This document shows positions 47,100 to 59,304 of a stretch of 64,000 nt of DNA, one piece after another (the stretch's first letter is position 1; each line of letters opens with the position of its first letter). Under the pieces are notes generated by a model. The model did not search any database and was not told where the DNA came from. It saw nothing but the letters and a program-made list of their open reading frames with translations. Source of the stretch: Phlebiopsis flavidoalba (Eukaryota > Basidiomycota > Agaricomycetes > Polyporales > Phanerochaetaceae); NCBI GenBank assembly GCA_035772785.1, contig JAOCPU010000022.1:62001-126000 (forward strand). The letters run 5' to 3'. The position numbers and the translations under genes are program-made.

Positions 47100-48320
47100 A
47101 CTTTCAGATGCGGCATGTCACAAGGCAAATCTGTTAGTCAACAAGCGCACAAATGATATTTCGCTCTGTGTGGTATTGGTTCACAGGCACGATCCATACC
47201 GGGGTCTTACGGCGGGGTACATTGGAGGCAAGAAGGGAATAAAGCCGTATTTTTTAAATAAGGGGCAGGGGCCAACCCGAAAATGATCCATTGAACTCGT
47301 AGGGCGCGGGGGCTTCATTCCAGTCGGAGTCCTTGAGGGCGGCCCATAGGCGCAACGGCTAGAGATGGTCAGTCTGGATTGTGCAAATTCTTTCTTCAAA
47401 ATTACAGAATGAAATGAACTGAAGGGGGACAAGCTACCGTTAGATTTTTTATATTGGGCGTAAAAATGTCAGTACTCACACAATCCAATCACCTCGCTCC
47501 GAGCGTTGCCCCCACAAGATGACCCGGTCAGGGTGTTGGAAGTCAACGTTTTGAACTGCTTGGTTGCTTGAATGGCGCTTGAGTTGGTATCGGGGGGGAA
47601 GTGAACGTGCCCATGACGTCTAAATGAACAGGCATGAGTCTAAGCATAGAGGAATGGTGAGCTTGAACAATGATACTGGGGACTGATAGATGCTACACTA
47701 GAGTGCCCATTGGTCTTAAAGACAACTCTCCTTTCCCAATGGGCTCCATGCTGATAGTGACCTCATCAGCAGCCGTCTCCTTGCGGACCTTACCGTAGGT
47801 AGAGGCGACCAAAACGTCCTTGCCAGACACCGCTTCCGTTGTTAGTGTCGGGGGATGTGACGAATTTCATTGCTTAGGGACCCCCCTTATAAGGAGGGGA
47901 TTAGCTGGAGAGCTCAGGTGGGATGATGACAGAGATTTTTTTATACTCGTCTCCCTCGGGTCATGAACTAGAATCATCAGTGAGCTCAAGATGATAGAAC
48001 AGTCGGCTAACTATCATCACAACTTCACAACACAGAACCGGGTTCTTCGTTCTAGCCGTTCCATCAAGCCTTCAGGCTGTGGAAATCTACGCGGACGCCG
48101 CGCGACTCTCGTTGGTGTAGCAAGTGTGGTAGTATAACCGTCTTATTTTATTTGCGGTGTCAAAGTCATGAGATCGTAGTAGAACAAGAAACCCTCGGGA
48201 ATCTAGAATGCTTGGTTAGGATCAGGACTACAGAGCAAGGGTCGCGAGATGTTCAACTTACCGCTCTGTCCAAAGGCAATGTGTTGTTCGGTGAACTCCT
48301 GCCGATGGCGGGGCATTCAA
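47100..48320 (-). CDS. Unrecognised multi-exon gene
   Basis: Convincing exon text appears in order on the minus strand. EFTEQHIAFGQS (near 48300) ends at a GTAAGT-type donor, and IPEGFLFYYDLMTLTP lies near 48190-48160. SGKDVLVASTYGKVRKET and ADEVTISMEPIGKG follow at about 47825-47730. TNSSAIQATKQFKTLTSNTL and SSCGGNARSEVIGL (47600-47485) end at a GTGAGTACTGAC donor. RLWAALKDSDWNEAPAPYEF and NGSFSGWPLPL lie at 47355-47255. The residue use is that of a real, probably globular protein. The order of pieces is sound, but I cannot name the family. The region 47850-48150 between exons is AT-rich and unexplained. Confidence 0.5.
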
Positions 48321-48329
48321 ACGCTTGGA

Positions 48330-49169
48330 TGGCCCCGCCCCGCGCAGGTTCTCCTCTTGTTTGGTGGAGTGGCCGTAAAAAGGGAGGACAAAGAGAAAAA
48401 GGGCGGAGGAGGCCCACACCGGAGATTCGTCGCCCCTGAGGGTACGTGTACTCTTTCCCGGTCGTAGAAGGTAGTGATTCTTGTCACAATTTCTGCATCT
48501 GGTAAACACGAAGGGGCAGTGTTTACGTAAAAGCTTCAATGTTGGTGGTTAAGAAGAGCCCAAGAGAACTTTTTGTAACCGATAAGAGAGAGCAGGATTA
48601 TTCAAGTCAGCTGGCTGCGGCTGTGGCGGGGCTGTTGAGCTGGCTGTAAGATGTTTCCGTTGAGCCAGCCTTTTTTTATACTCTCTCGTCCCAAGCGTCA
48701 AAGAGTTTGAACTAAACTCACTAAAAGCGCCTACAAAACTGACTGTGTTATGAGAAGCTTTGACATATCTCGTGATTAAATTATAACGCGTATATGGTAA
48801 TACTCGAATGCGGAAATGGATAGAGCAGGACCTTCCCTTTTTGCTCGTGCGTTTGTAGAACCCGTGGGCGGTTATCATCTGGGGTGCGATTTGATCAGTA
48901 ACACGATTGCATTGAACCAAAAAATCGAAGGAGTACAGCATTCCCCTGCATTCCATTAGAGTTGGACAAAACATTTAAAACTCGGAACATTAGTCCAAGG
49001 GCCAGAAATGAGCATTTACTTCCCTACCTGGAGAGAGTTGACATCAGGCGCGCCATAGACCACGAGTAGCTGGAACTTAGTGCTCCGAAATGCTGTGAAT
49101 AGCTAGCGTTGTGCATCTCATAAGACAACCGCCGCTTTTTGGGCTGGGATTATTGAGTGCAACGAAGAA

Positions 49170-49206
<37 letters not shown>

Positions 49207-49760
49207 TTTTTTTCATAAGGACTACTGTGGAGTGTAGGGGTGAAGGGGATAGGAGACTAATACCTTGATCAGGACGTTACCAGGTTCAGGTAGATCGACA
49301 ACATGGGGATATTAAATAAAAGTACCGTAGTATATGCCATGGAAAAGCGCCTTGGGAAATTCATACACGAAACACGCGCGCTGGCAAAGTCCATTTCATG
49401 CGTCGAGTCTGATTGGAAATTCAGCGCGAGGTCACCTGTATCCTCACGTTCGCTTCGCTAATACACGCGAGCCTGCAGCCAAGGATTCCAGAGTTGGCGT
49501 ATTCCCGCATGCGGCACCACGATAGGGCCACACAGTGTGAGACTGTACATGAGACTGAAGCAGCGGTGGGGATTCGAACCGCGAGAGGGAAGGAATATTT
49601 GAAAGGCGTACATTGAGCTCGTCAACACTAAATTTCCCCGGAGAATTAGCGCCCTTGGGCTGCTCGGCTTGGAGCATATATGACACTCAACACTCTGTAT
49701 TCTACAGCGATACCCCCCCCACCTTCGGTCGTTGTACAATACAATCACGTTTGGCTGGGA
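48330..49760. other. No recognised gene; contains a long poly-T tract
   Basis: A 141-codon minus frame (48549-48974) has no motif. The tract at 49172-49205 is 34 T in a row, followed by G and seven more T. A T-loop-like TTCGAA word near 49575 does not fold into a tRNA. Confidence 0.45.
49172..49213. repeat. Poly-T tract (T34 G T7)
   Basis: Read from the minus strand it is a poly-A tract, as left by retroposition, but no retroposed gene was recognised beside it. It may be a simple homopolymer. Confidence 0.9.
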
Positions 49761-49769
49761 ACATATTTT

Positions 49770-50105
49770 GAGATTTACCCGTCTGTGCTGACCGTAGTTT
49801 CGTGCCACAACAGGAGAGACGCACACCCTGTCCACGCTGTGTTGAGCGCCTCATCATTGTACAGACGGTGGGCATGGAGGAATCGACGCCACACATCAGG
49901 AAAGGGTTCCTTTCTTGCTAGAGCACCTCCTACCATTCCATGTAGAGTGTGGTGTAGACCAGCGCACCTGCGCATGAGGGCAGGAGGGCAGCACCTTGGT
50001 CCCTAGGTAGCGCGCAATAGGTGTCTTAGAAATTCTGGGCGCCGGGGCGCGGACGCGTCCGCTACCGCGTCCCCTACCGCGTCCCCCATAGTCTCGCCCG
50101 GACAA
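49770..50105 (-). CDS. Possible gene with RG-rich N-terminus
   Basis: The frame starts MSGRDYGGRGRGRGSGRVR at 50105, an RGG-box-like, probably RNA-binding or disordered start. It is followed by text that shifts frame (EPFPDVWRRFLHAHRLYNDE at about 49920-49860). A C/T-rich block upstream on its 5' side (50130-50240) could be its promoter. No catalytic domain could be confirmed. Confidence 0.35.
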
Positions 50106-50109
50106 CGCT

Positions 50110-51980
50110 GCCGCGAACGGGCTTCCGCCTCCTCGTTGCTCTCTCTTCCTCCATTACATTGTTTGACAATTAATATCTATCCCTTCCTCTCACTCTGCTC
50201 CCCTCCTACAGCTTCGACAGTACCACTGGTACCCGAGCCAACTCTTCGATCGAGCCTTCTCTCATCTACCAGTTAAACGTTGTCCATACATGATGTGCGC
50301 ACAAAAACCTTGAAACCACATGTGCCTGAGCAATGTCTCAAGGCCCGTCCGCGTTATCAACTCCGAGCGAGGGGCATCCACTCTGTAACGGAAGCGATGG
50401 GCAATATAATGCGACGTCGTGACCGATCTTCCAAGCTGAGCGACGAGAGCTGGATATGTTTAATCCTAGAAGTGGAAGATTTTATTAGCCCAATTGACAC
50501 TGAGAACGCGGCAAATTCAAATTGTACTAGCTTCCCCTTGAGTTGTACTATATTTCAACATCTTTACCCTTCGACCGGAGATATGCATCTCGTCGGCGCG
50601 GTGTCAAAGCCTCTGTATTGTGAAAACCTGTGGGTGCACTCCTGAGACAATGACTGAAGCAGCCGTGCCCTGTTTGATCGCAGCCACTGAAATACCCCAC
50701 TTCTCCTTATAACACGTTTACTCATTTTTTATATGCCCAATTGATTAAGCACTTTCTCTACGGAATGACAATTTGCTAATGATACATCTTTTTTCTGACA
50801 CGACTCCAAGCCATACTTACGTCTTTTTCTAGTATTCAATTAAACATAGGGAGCGCGCCTATAACAGACCCTTTCCACTTCGTTCCCCACGCCACCGTTC
50901 GCTAAAAGTCTGTTGGATTGGAGGCGAAAAACGTTATCTATACAAGTAGTCTGATGTAGATGATCAAATTTTTGAATCTCAGCTTCCCCTGTCAGCGATT
51001 ACTAGCCAGCTTGCCATCCGCCATTCTCGCCCCTAGCCGCATGTGCGCAACTCAAGTTTCCATTGCCTCCAAGTATAGCGATCGAGTGCCACTCCAGCAC
51101 GTGATATGCTGCACTCGGCAAAGGGGCACAATATACATGAGAAGTCGGACATTTGTGGTCGAGTTGGTTAAGCTAGAGTCTGCTACGAGCCATGACTACA
51201 GGAACACTCATGCTCCTGGCTCCGCCTTCGCAAACTTGAACTCGGAGGATTTTCAGTAGGGGTTAAGCAGCTAGACGACATCGTCTTCATCGATCATACT
51301 TCAACATTTGAAGTTTATTTGGCTGGACGGATTCTTGGGCCGTGAGATGTTGTTTGTGCGTGTAGCTATTCAATAAACTCATTTGTAATTGGTCTTGGAC
51401 GGTACGCGATGGGCAGGTGTATCGTAACGTCAACGCGGAGGGTCCAAGAGAGTATCTCAATTAATTTGGTAGGCTTTTGCTCGGCTGAGATATGTGCGCT
51501 TCGCTATCGGCGGGCACTGATCTCTACGAACGTATTCAGCAATACTGGTTGGAGTAACCCTTGCGATACGATTGATTGCAGAGATTTTTCTGTTGCCGGA
51601 GTAAAACGTCCATACAGTGTTTTTTTTTACTAAACTTTTTTTTTTACTGTTGTGCATAATTTACTGCATGTTACCCTTAGATACTCAATATAAGCTGCAT
51701 ATTCTTCCAGCTCATACCAGCTATATACGCTCTCTGAAACGGCCGAAAAAAGCTATTCAGGCGGGTGTTGAAGACAGATGGCTGTGGTCCGTAGTCAGCG
51801 GAGTTTTCCTCCCCAGCCTCGGTTTTTCGTCTTCTTGAAAGGTGCCGTCGTGTAACATGGGAACTCGAAGCGGCGTTTAGTAGGCCCGCCCCTATCATCG
51901 CTACAACTAACGCTCCTACCTGGTCAGCATCGTTCACAGAAATATACTTATTGTGCATGCGCACCACTAAATACTCAAGA
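50110..51980. other. No recognisable gene
   Basis: Left end: promoter-like pyrimidine-rich sequence. Otherwise frames of 121 codons or fewer without motifs. The 96-codon minus frame at 51677-51967 may belong to the recombinase remnant beside it. Confidence 0.4.
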
Positions 51981-51982
51981 GA

Positions 51983-52339
51983 TCATTGACGGCCACGAGC
52001 ACTTCCGGCGGATAAATGTATCGTACTCAATGCGCCCTCTGGGAGGGAAGGGCTGGAATTGATGTCAATAGAGTGTCCTAGAAGAGGCACATTGATAAAT
52101 TTGGAGTTTTTGTTCGTATCGCTTAGTGCGCATGAGACAGATAGTTCATCGAGCCGCAAGGCAGAGAGGGAATAGAAGCACATAGAGGCGCTCTTCGACG
52201 ACAACCCCTCGCACCAAAGAAGCTCGCCCGGCCTGCAAAAGCCGCACGCCGAAAGCAAACCTAAAAATAGTGCCTCATCCTTGGCAGGGGGCGGATGTCT
52301 TTCATTTGATAGCAATAAGCTCAACTCCGCACGAGTCAT
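51983..52339 (-). pseudogene. Tyrosine-recombinase-like fragment (Crypton/Ngaro type?)
   Basis: The frame begins MTRAELSLLLSN and continues ALFLGLLSACGFCRPGELLW, which resembles the first box of tyrosine recombinases (the helix with RxGEL, holding the first catalytic Arg) as carried by fungal YR elements. LSALRLDELSVSCAL and DTNKNSKF fit the strand region that follows. The second box with HxxR and the Tyr nucleophile were not found, so only the N-terminal part of the catalytic domain is present. The assignment rests on motif memory and is tentative. Confidence 0.42.
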
Positions 52340-52687
52340 TGGCGCCAGTCAGCATGGTCTGATCGCGCGGCGGTCAGCTCGCCTTCCTTTGTTACCAGGT
52401 AGTGAGCAACGAGGTTCCCGTCTCCTTCACCTTCGGATAATATGTTGGTTGGTCTCGTTCTTCGTCTTGGGCATCCTTTTTTACCCTATTACTTGACTGA
52501 TCTGGAGTATCGTAGGAGGCCCTTCAAGGCGCTGGAACGATAGCAATAGACAACGGAATCAATGATGATAAGTCGTCGCTTGGCCATAACAAGCTAAGGA
52601 GCCGTCATTCGAAAGGCAAAGGGTGACGCAGGCCCGGCAAGCTCTAGTACCGCTTACGGGAGCAGGAAACCCTGGTTCTGTGGCACT

Positions 52688-53005
52688 TTGATCGCTAACT
52701 CCCATCTGACAAAATACCGCAACCCGCCGTACGCCGTTGCTTTCTGCCCAATGCAATGGCCAATCAAAAAGACCACAGTTAGCAAAGACATGTACAGGGG
52801 GTCAAAGGCAGCAACTTATACTATCCCTGACAAGACAACGTTCAGGGCTGACATCGTGGCAAATTTCGTGCGGCAGTACGGCGTGGGACCGGAACGCACC
52901 ACCCTCGCCCGCACAATCCAAGACTATATCATAAACCCGCCTCACGCCAATCAGGGTGCCAAGTCGGGCTGGGAGACAGCGAAATACACGGCAGAGGCGA
53001 CATAG
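52688..53005 (+). CDS. Hypothetical 105-codon ORF
   Basis: A complete frame from 52688 to 53005 with convincing composition in its second half (TTFRADIVANFVRQYGVGPE, then TIQDYIINPPHANQGAKSGW). No membrane segment. It lies on the strand opposite to the recombinase-like fragment, 350 bases away; whether they belong to one element is unknown. Confidence 0.35.
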   Translation: MIANSHLTKYRNPPYAVAFCPMQWPIKKTTVSKDMYRGSKAATYTIPDKTTFRADIVANFVRQYGVGPERTTLARTIQDYIINPPHANQGAKSGWETAKYTAEAT

Positions 53006-53269
53006 TAAGCTCATCCTACCAACTGTCTCTTACCACTGCCAGGAAGCAATGAGTATATGAGTGGGTTTTATATCAACTGATAGCCTGTTCTTCATACCTG
53101 CAGTGCGCTTACGGTCTTCGGTAGTTGGCCACGCAGGTGATCGACCGAACCGTACGCCGAGCCTTATCTTGGACTCTCAACATTTTCCCATACTATAAAG
53201 TGCCATTCAATGATAATACGCGTCCAGTCATTGGCTGATAAGTATTCGCCTGCTGCCCCACTGTACTCT

Positions 53270-53540
53270 TTTCTCTTTCAATCCATCTCAAGGGGGCCTC
53301 TACCGTGCAGCTGGTCAACTCTTACGCGAGGCCCGCCGACTCGCCCACACGACTTCACTCACCCCTGCTGCTGCCACTGCTCCCCCCAACACCCTACCCC
53401 CACCCGCACTCCCCCCACTCGTGCTCCTTCAGCTTCTCCTTCTCTTTATTCCCATCCCCCTCCCCTCTCTCACTATGTTCTTTTGTACTTTATCTTGTTT
53501 TGACAATGCTATCTCTCCAATCTCCCCCAGACACCCATCC
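53270..53540 (+). promoter_or_regulatory. C/T-rich block, possible promoter
   Basis: About 250 bases made largely of C and T with CCCCAC/CTCC runs, just upstream of the repeated-family member at 53.8 kb. Such blocks often precede fungal transcription starts. No TATA box was identified. Confidence 0.25.
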
Positions 53541-53579
53541 CACCATCAAGTCGCAGGGCTTTCGACTATTGCTTCTCCA

Positions 53580-54890
53580 TCAACGTGTTCACGGCCGGCC
53601 TACACAGAATTGTGGTCAGGCGTGTTTTCACTAATGGCGGGGGGGGGACCCAGGTGGTCGTACGCGATGTACGTGTGCGTTGCGCTGCAAGGAAATCGCT
53701 CCCTCCACCTCGCGGACGGCTCCGCCGACAAGGACCATCCCATGTAGCACCTGTGTCAAGTCTAGCATCCCGAACATGAAGCTGAGCGTCCTCTCTAGTG
53801 CCAATTTGGTCGAAGGCTCGAAACAAACTCGATGCCTACTCCTGATGTCACTGCCGCGGATCACTCACGTCCTGAAGGCCCGATACTTGAAACTTGTCCC
53901 CACTTCCACAAAAGCCTCCTTCCGCCACCCACGATGGAAGTGTCGGCTCCATGGGTGGGAGCATTCGAGCTTCCAGCGACCATGCTCGCTCCGACCCTAC
54001 GCACAGCCAAGTTAAAAACCAAGATTCTCAGCTGGCCGCTTGCTGGGACGCGTCTCAAAAGACGACGCGCCGATGGAGACCTACAGTGTGGACACGTACA
54101 TCAAGCATCGGCCAGGATTGGGCGTCAAGGAGGGAGTACGGACCTATTTGACGGGCAGGGCAGTACGGTGCATTTGAGGTGAGTATGGCAACGAAACTGG
54201 GATATGTTGACGCGATTTCTGATCGGCGACAGGCGTTACCCCTCATCGAGGGCATAAAAACAGTTACCTAGAAGGCAGATGAAACGTAGCATATATGGCG
54301 CTGAATTATGTTGAGTTTCATTGAAGAGACGTAGTGGTTCTCTACACGCTAAACGGGATTGGGCTTGTACCCGTAGTGCAATGCTCGGCCAAGTCCAAGT
54401 AACAGACGTCCAGACTGCGCCGCAAAGGCAACCAGCGACCGCGCGGTTTTCTTGCGTGCCCATCTGCAAACAGTTCTGCAGGACATAACATGGTGGCACG
54501 ACGTCTTAATATACTCAGGTGTGTCTCTTAGGCCCTCTTGTCTCTGCTCGTGTCGCACGTCGTGTAATGTGTTCGTCAGTGTCATGTTCCGAGTATATTC
54601 GTGCTTGCCACCGCGGCCGAACAAGCTCCCACTCTGTCCGTTAGCCTCGCCTACAAAGATGGGAGTTCCCTCCCTCGGATACTTGTGCTCCGTGTGCGCA
54701 ACGCGAAAACGAGATCACCCGAGAGAACTTGGAGAGAAGAAGAGACACGTCCGCCGATAGGAAGCCCTGAACGGAACTGGTGATTTTCGAGACCCGAGAC
54801 CCCCCATGCGAGGTGTGCTTTTCTTCTACCCAGCTTTCCAAGCGGTGCATGAGTTTACAAGATCAGTAGAAGTCATTCCAGTGTAACGAT
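53580..54890 (+). CDS. Repeated spliced gene family, member at 53.8 kb
   Basis: Paralog of 43440-44410. PTMEVSAPWVGAFELP lies near 53930-53980, then KLKTKILSWPLAGTRL and ETYSVDTYIKHRPGLGVKEG (about 54075-54135). The donor is GTGAGTATG near 54179 and the acceptor CAG near 54232, before text matching ALPLIEGIK and NVAYMALNY. GQVQVTDVQTAPQR lies near 54385-54425. RAHLQTVLQDI in a neighbouring frame is also conserved between the two members. The 3' end reads FQAVHEFTRSVEVIPV (54835-54885). The shared splice signals and conserved amino-acid sense indicate a gene, but I do not recognise the family. Confidence 0.45.
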
Positions 54891-54894
54891 AGAG

Positions 54895-57800
54895 ACAAGA
54901 ATGTCGACATGCACACGATTTCACCAGGTATGTCCATGGTGGCGCTCCTAGGCCTATCCGCGTCATCGAATGAGCAGTGCCACTCATATGTCTATATCTC
55001 TGCTACCACTACCGTTGCGCGGAACCGTCAGGCGTGGGGGCGAAATCTGGAGCTTGGATATGACATGGGCTTTCTTTTTGGCTCAGTGGTGTCTATGGCA
55101 CAGGCCCGCTAGCGGCTGACAGAGCGCCAACAGTGTATACCGATCATGTTACCGCAGTCCGGCGCAGGGCAACTGGATTTGGAATGCGTCGCTTTCAGGT
55201 TACCAAGTGCGGACCTCGACGCAGTAGTGACTGAAGTGGTTCGTTCAGAGGCTGCCGTCGCCTCAGAACTTCCGGCCATACTCGATAGCAGAAGACGCAG
55301 ACTCCGCACCCCAAATTGTTGAGTGTACCCTGTCAATACGGTCGAATAATGTAGGCCCCCGTACTCAGCAGCGCTATCCCTGCGTGTTCTGACAGCTTAT
55401 TCTCCAGGATCTGCTCCACGACAAGCAACCCCGGTACATCGCGCCGAGCACGGGGATTCGACTCGGCCATGTTCTCTGCTCCATCTTATTTGTACCAACT
55501 TTCGTCCGAACCAATTACCTTCCACCACCTATAGCCTCGCTCCTAACGATCTCCGCCAGATCGAGCTGAACCGTACCCTTTTCTCACCGTCATCCAAGCG
55601 ACCTCTCAAGATCGTCACCGCCAGCGACGACCCTCCCAAGCGTCTCCCTTACCGAACACATCTCGTTTGTCTACGGCGATCTCGCGCGCAGCCTTGCCTT
55701 TTCATCGCCCACATGGGGACCGTTTCGGGGTGGTGGGGCGGGGGGGGGGTGGGGGTGGGTGGGAAAACCAATATTTTAATACCTGTCAGGGTGGGGGGGG
55801 GTGGTGACAGGGACGTTTGGAGCACCCTTTCGACAGTGGCCAGACTGAACTTCGACGTGGAGATTGGAAATCCCACCGGTGTGAGCGCAGGCCCCGAGCC
55901 ACCTCTCGTCTCAGAATGCTCTGAATGCTCACACGGTTGCAGAATGCCCTATCCCAGCAGAAGAGGAGACAACGGCACACACCCGGCATTCGCGTAGGCC
56001 CTTACAGCTTGTTTGCCAAGACAATTAATCACCGCATGGTAACAGGACAGAGTCGAACTGGCTTTCGCGTCAATTGGGTGGTGCTCTTTCTAGATGAGAG
56101 CCCTTTTTCCGCTCCGCAGCGATGACATCGGCTCGCGCGTGGGTTTGATTGAGCGAACTAGCTCTACGAAATTCTAATTAGTTTGAGCCAGGCAGCTATG
56201 TGTCCCCTCTGTAATCGCTCTCGAATAGGTCCGTGCCCATATGAGTCTGATCGAGCGGGCGCTTGTTAGGACAAGGCTGGATGTCCGAGTCACTAGAGTG
56301 TTTCCCCATGACAGAGAGATACAGGACTCGGTGTGTACCAAGTCCAATGCAACGATCGGTTAATCCTCGAGACGAGTTTCTAGCATGCGCGCATTTGTGA
56401 AGAGAATTATAATGAATTTATAATGACCGTCCTGGCACACTAGGATTAACGGCGTTTCGAATATCCTTGAGGTGTTGACGTTGGGCGCGAAGACATTCTC
56501 GAGGGAACACGACAGGCAGTACATCGCAGAGGTGCCAGTCCAGTATACTCGCTTGTGTATCGTATCAGGCCGTATGGTTTTGAACGAGATAGGTTGCCTA
56601 CGTATACGGGAGGTTCGCCGTCTAAAATGCCAAATATAGGCAAAAAAGGGCGGTATGTGTGACCTCTTGGTGCTATTTTTCATCGTTGTAATTTATTCCG
56701 AGCTTCCATGCTGGTCTACGGTCGTTGGATATGGCTTTAAAACATTTCTATTGACGGCGGCCCAGAGTTTCTCGTACAAGTGAGAGCAAGGTGCGATCCG
56801 CGTATGAAGTGCACGACACTCCAGGCTCCAGGCAGAGGCGATGGCATGTACCTTGGTTCAAGTTTAGGACGAAACATGGATAGTTGTCAAGAAAGTAGGA
56901 CTAGTGAACGGCGTCTCTTGAAGTTTTGAAAAGGCGTCGAGACAACAGGGCTCCTTGGAAAACGACCTTGGCCATGTTGTCCAACAGCGTGATGAGCTAT
57001 CTAGTGGAAGAAAACCGTAAGTAGAAAATGACTGAAAGATGACGGATTCAACAAACTTTGCGGTGGCCAAACTGCCTGGTACGCCTACGACCTACAAAGC
57101 CACCATTTAGCAAAAGCTTGTTACGTGTCGTCCACAGCGGACGGAACTACGCACACGCGTACCACCTAAAGCCACAGGCCACATGGCACTCGCGAGAAGT
57201 ACTCAATTTTCCCTGTTACTAACGTCTTAAGAGTTGGGTCTGGCGTGGTTGGGGTCAAGGCCCGCTGTCGTACTATGCCTGTGGTCGCGGGCTCGTGACA
57301 GAGTGGTATGCAGGGCATAGAAGAAATTGAAGAAATATTCGGGAAATACTGTGGTCTTGAATGGAATCCCACACCAGGGGGGGCGAGGCACGATGGGCGG
57401 GGTCAGAAGGTTGCGTCATGGAGAGGAACTTCAGTGAGACACGGCGGAGGTGGTAAGGAAGAGTTCCGGAGCCAAGCAATCGTGCCGTATATGGCAGGAG
57501 TCAGGAGTTTCCGAATCAATCTCGGGCGATTTCGGGCATTTGGGGGGCCAGCGCGCTCATGCGCGTGGGATTAAAGTACCAGGGGGGTTGACCCCCTCCT
57601 TGTCTCCTCGTACGCACAATTGGGCTCTCAGGCGGGGGGGGGGTCGGGACCGATGCTGGGCCTGTCTCTTGGATCTTCGTCTCAAGGCGCGCGGTATTCA
57701 TTAACCCCAAACCGCCTGCCGGTCCGCTCTCACCATTCGGTTTCTTCCGCTGTGCTCGTGCTGTGGAACTCAAAGCAACTTCGCACCGTCGCTATCTTCC

Positions 57801-59300
57801 ACTACCCCACCCCCTCACTTCAGCTCGCCCAGCCCCTCCAATGCACCCACTACTCATCGAATACAACAGGATATACTTCAGAAACCCTTACGTAGACAAA
57901 GCACATTGAAAACTCGTCCACACGAGGATGCTGACCAGAAACAAGTTGAAGGTAAGACCTCCGCTATTAGTGCAATTAGTCGGGCTCCGCCTTCATGAGC
58001 GGCTTGGGCCAGCCCAAAATCAGGCAAGCATCCAACCAGACGGGTTGTACGCAGCTTGCGAACATGCATTATTTTATATACGAGCAGTTACCACGCTCGA
58101 GTATTATCGTCAAGGTAATCCCTCTCAACATCTGAATTGCAATTTGTCTGGGTATAACATTGCATCCGTCGAGAGGATGATCGAAGTTCAAATGTAACTC
58201 AGTACCGAGTGCCCCGAAAATGAGAAAATAGCTTTCATTCGGAGAAAGTTCCAATAAAAAGGGTCACATTTTGCACGGTATATGCCCTCCGCCGCGACTT
58301 AGACATTCGTTGCAACCCTTGACTAGAGAAGGTAGTAACAACACGCTAGGTAGGTCTTGCTCGCTGTAGCTGCTGCGATAACCTTGGATGTTGATAAAAT
58401 CTGCTATTTAGCAAGTGCCGACGTGGCGTGGGCCTTAGACGCACACAACGTGACGTGGACACTCAAACGACCACGTCTGACCTTACACGCTTCTTCCTGC
58501 ATGTCTAGCGTCCGGTCTCAAGTCTCTCGAGCTGATTCCATTGTAGCAGGCTATATGCATACACTGGGCTTATCAATGCGACTATGAAACTCAGTGCCGT
58601 TAGACGATGGTATCCTTGTTGGTTCCCACTTTGACCGATGTTCAACTGGCAAATCTCCTCAGGCTTCAGGAGGCATCCACACTCCCGTTTCGTCTCGTTG
58701 GCCCCCGGCCTTCTCTTGGTCTCTACTATACATCATATGCGTGGATGGGTACCAATCCGGACAGTTTACCCATGTTAGTAATTACTACCATGCAAGTGGT
58801 CTTCCATCGTCACGTCGTCTCATACCACCAAGGGCCGACAGACTCCATAACGGCGTGAACGTACACGCCGTGGACCTTCTTCCAGCCGGGCATGGATGCA
58901 GGGCGTTTGAAATGCGTTTCCTACTATCCCTTCATCTTGCATTGCTCAGAATGTGATAGAATTGGTGCACCAACGGTCGCAGACCTGTTCTCGGCTCCGC
59001 GCGCCACCGAGAGAAGGAAGTGCATTAGCACGCAGTCCTCGAGACGCGTAGAAGGTAACAAGATTCGAGCGAACACTCGTCTAACCTTTGCATTGGCAAG
59101 CAAAGGAGTCATTTCTATGAACCTTGTTGTCTGAATGGCCGCTAGGATTCACACGCTGTCAGTGCACGGCGGTGCGTCCGCCGCGCTGAAACCGCGTGCC
59201 CTCAAACGCCCCCACCTTCTCATGAACGGCTGTCAGAGGCGTAGTCCTCATCACACCCAGCTTTCCCCCGTCCATTTTCACCCCGCTTCACGCGTCCTGT
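54895..59300. other. Unrecognised region before copy 3
   Basis: Protein-like pieces include SPTWGPF and TVARLNFDVEIGNPTGV around 55700-55890 on plus, split by a G-rich low-complexity tract at 55727-55805. A 76-codon plus frame lies at 58357-58587, and LANLLRLQEASTLPFRLVG near 58640-58700. None forms a recognisable domain. The last 200 bases hold the promoter of the third DUF2235-WD40 gene. Confidence 0.35.
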
Positions 59301-59304
59301 GAAC

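Noticed and set aside
46500..48600. LTR retrotransposon
   Set aside because: No reverse transcriptase, integrase or RNase H motif and no matched pair of LTRs was seen; the exon-like minus-strand text explains part of the region.
49480..49600. tRNA-Ser/Leu-like T-arm (GGTTCGAATCC on minus)
   Set aside because: Only three of five T-stem pairs form, and no matching 5' acceptor sequence is found within 120 bases.
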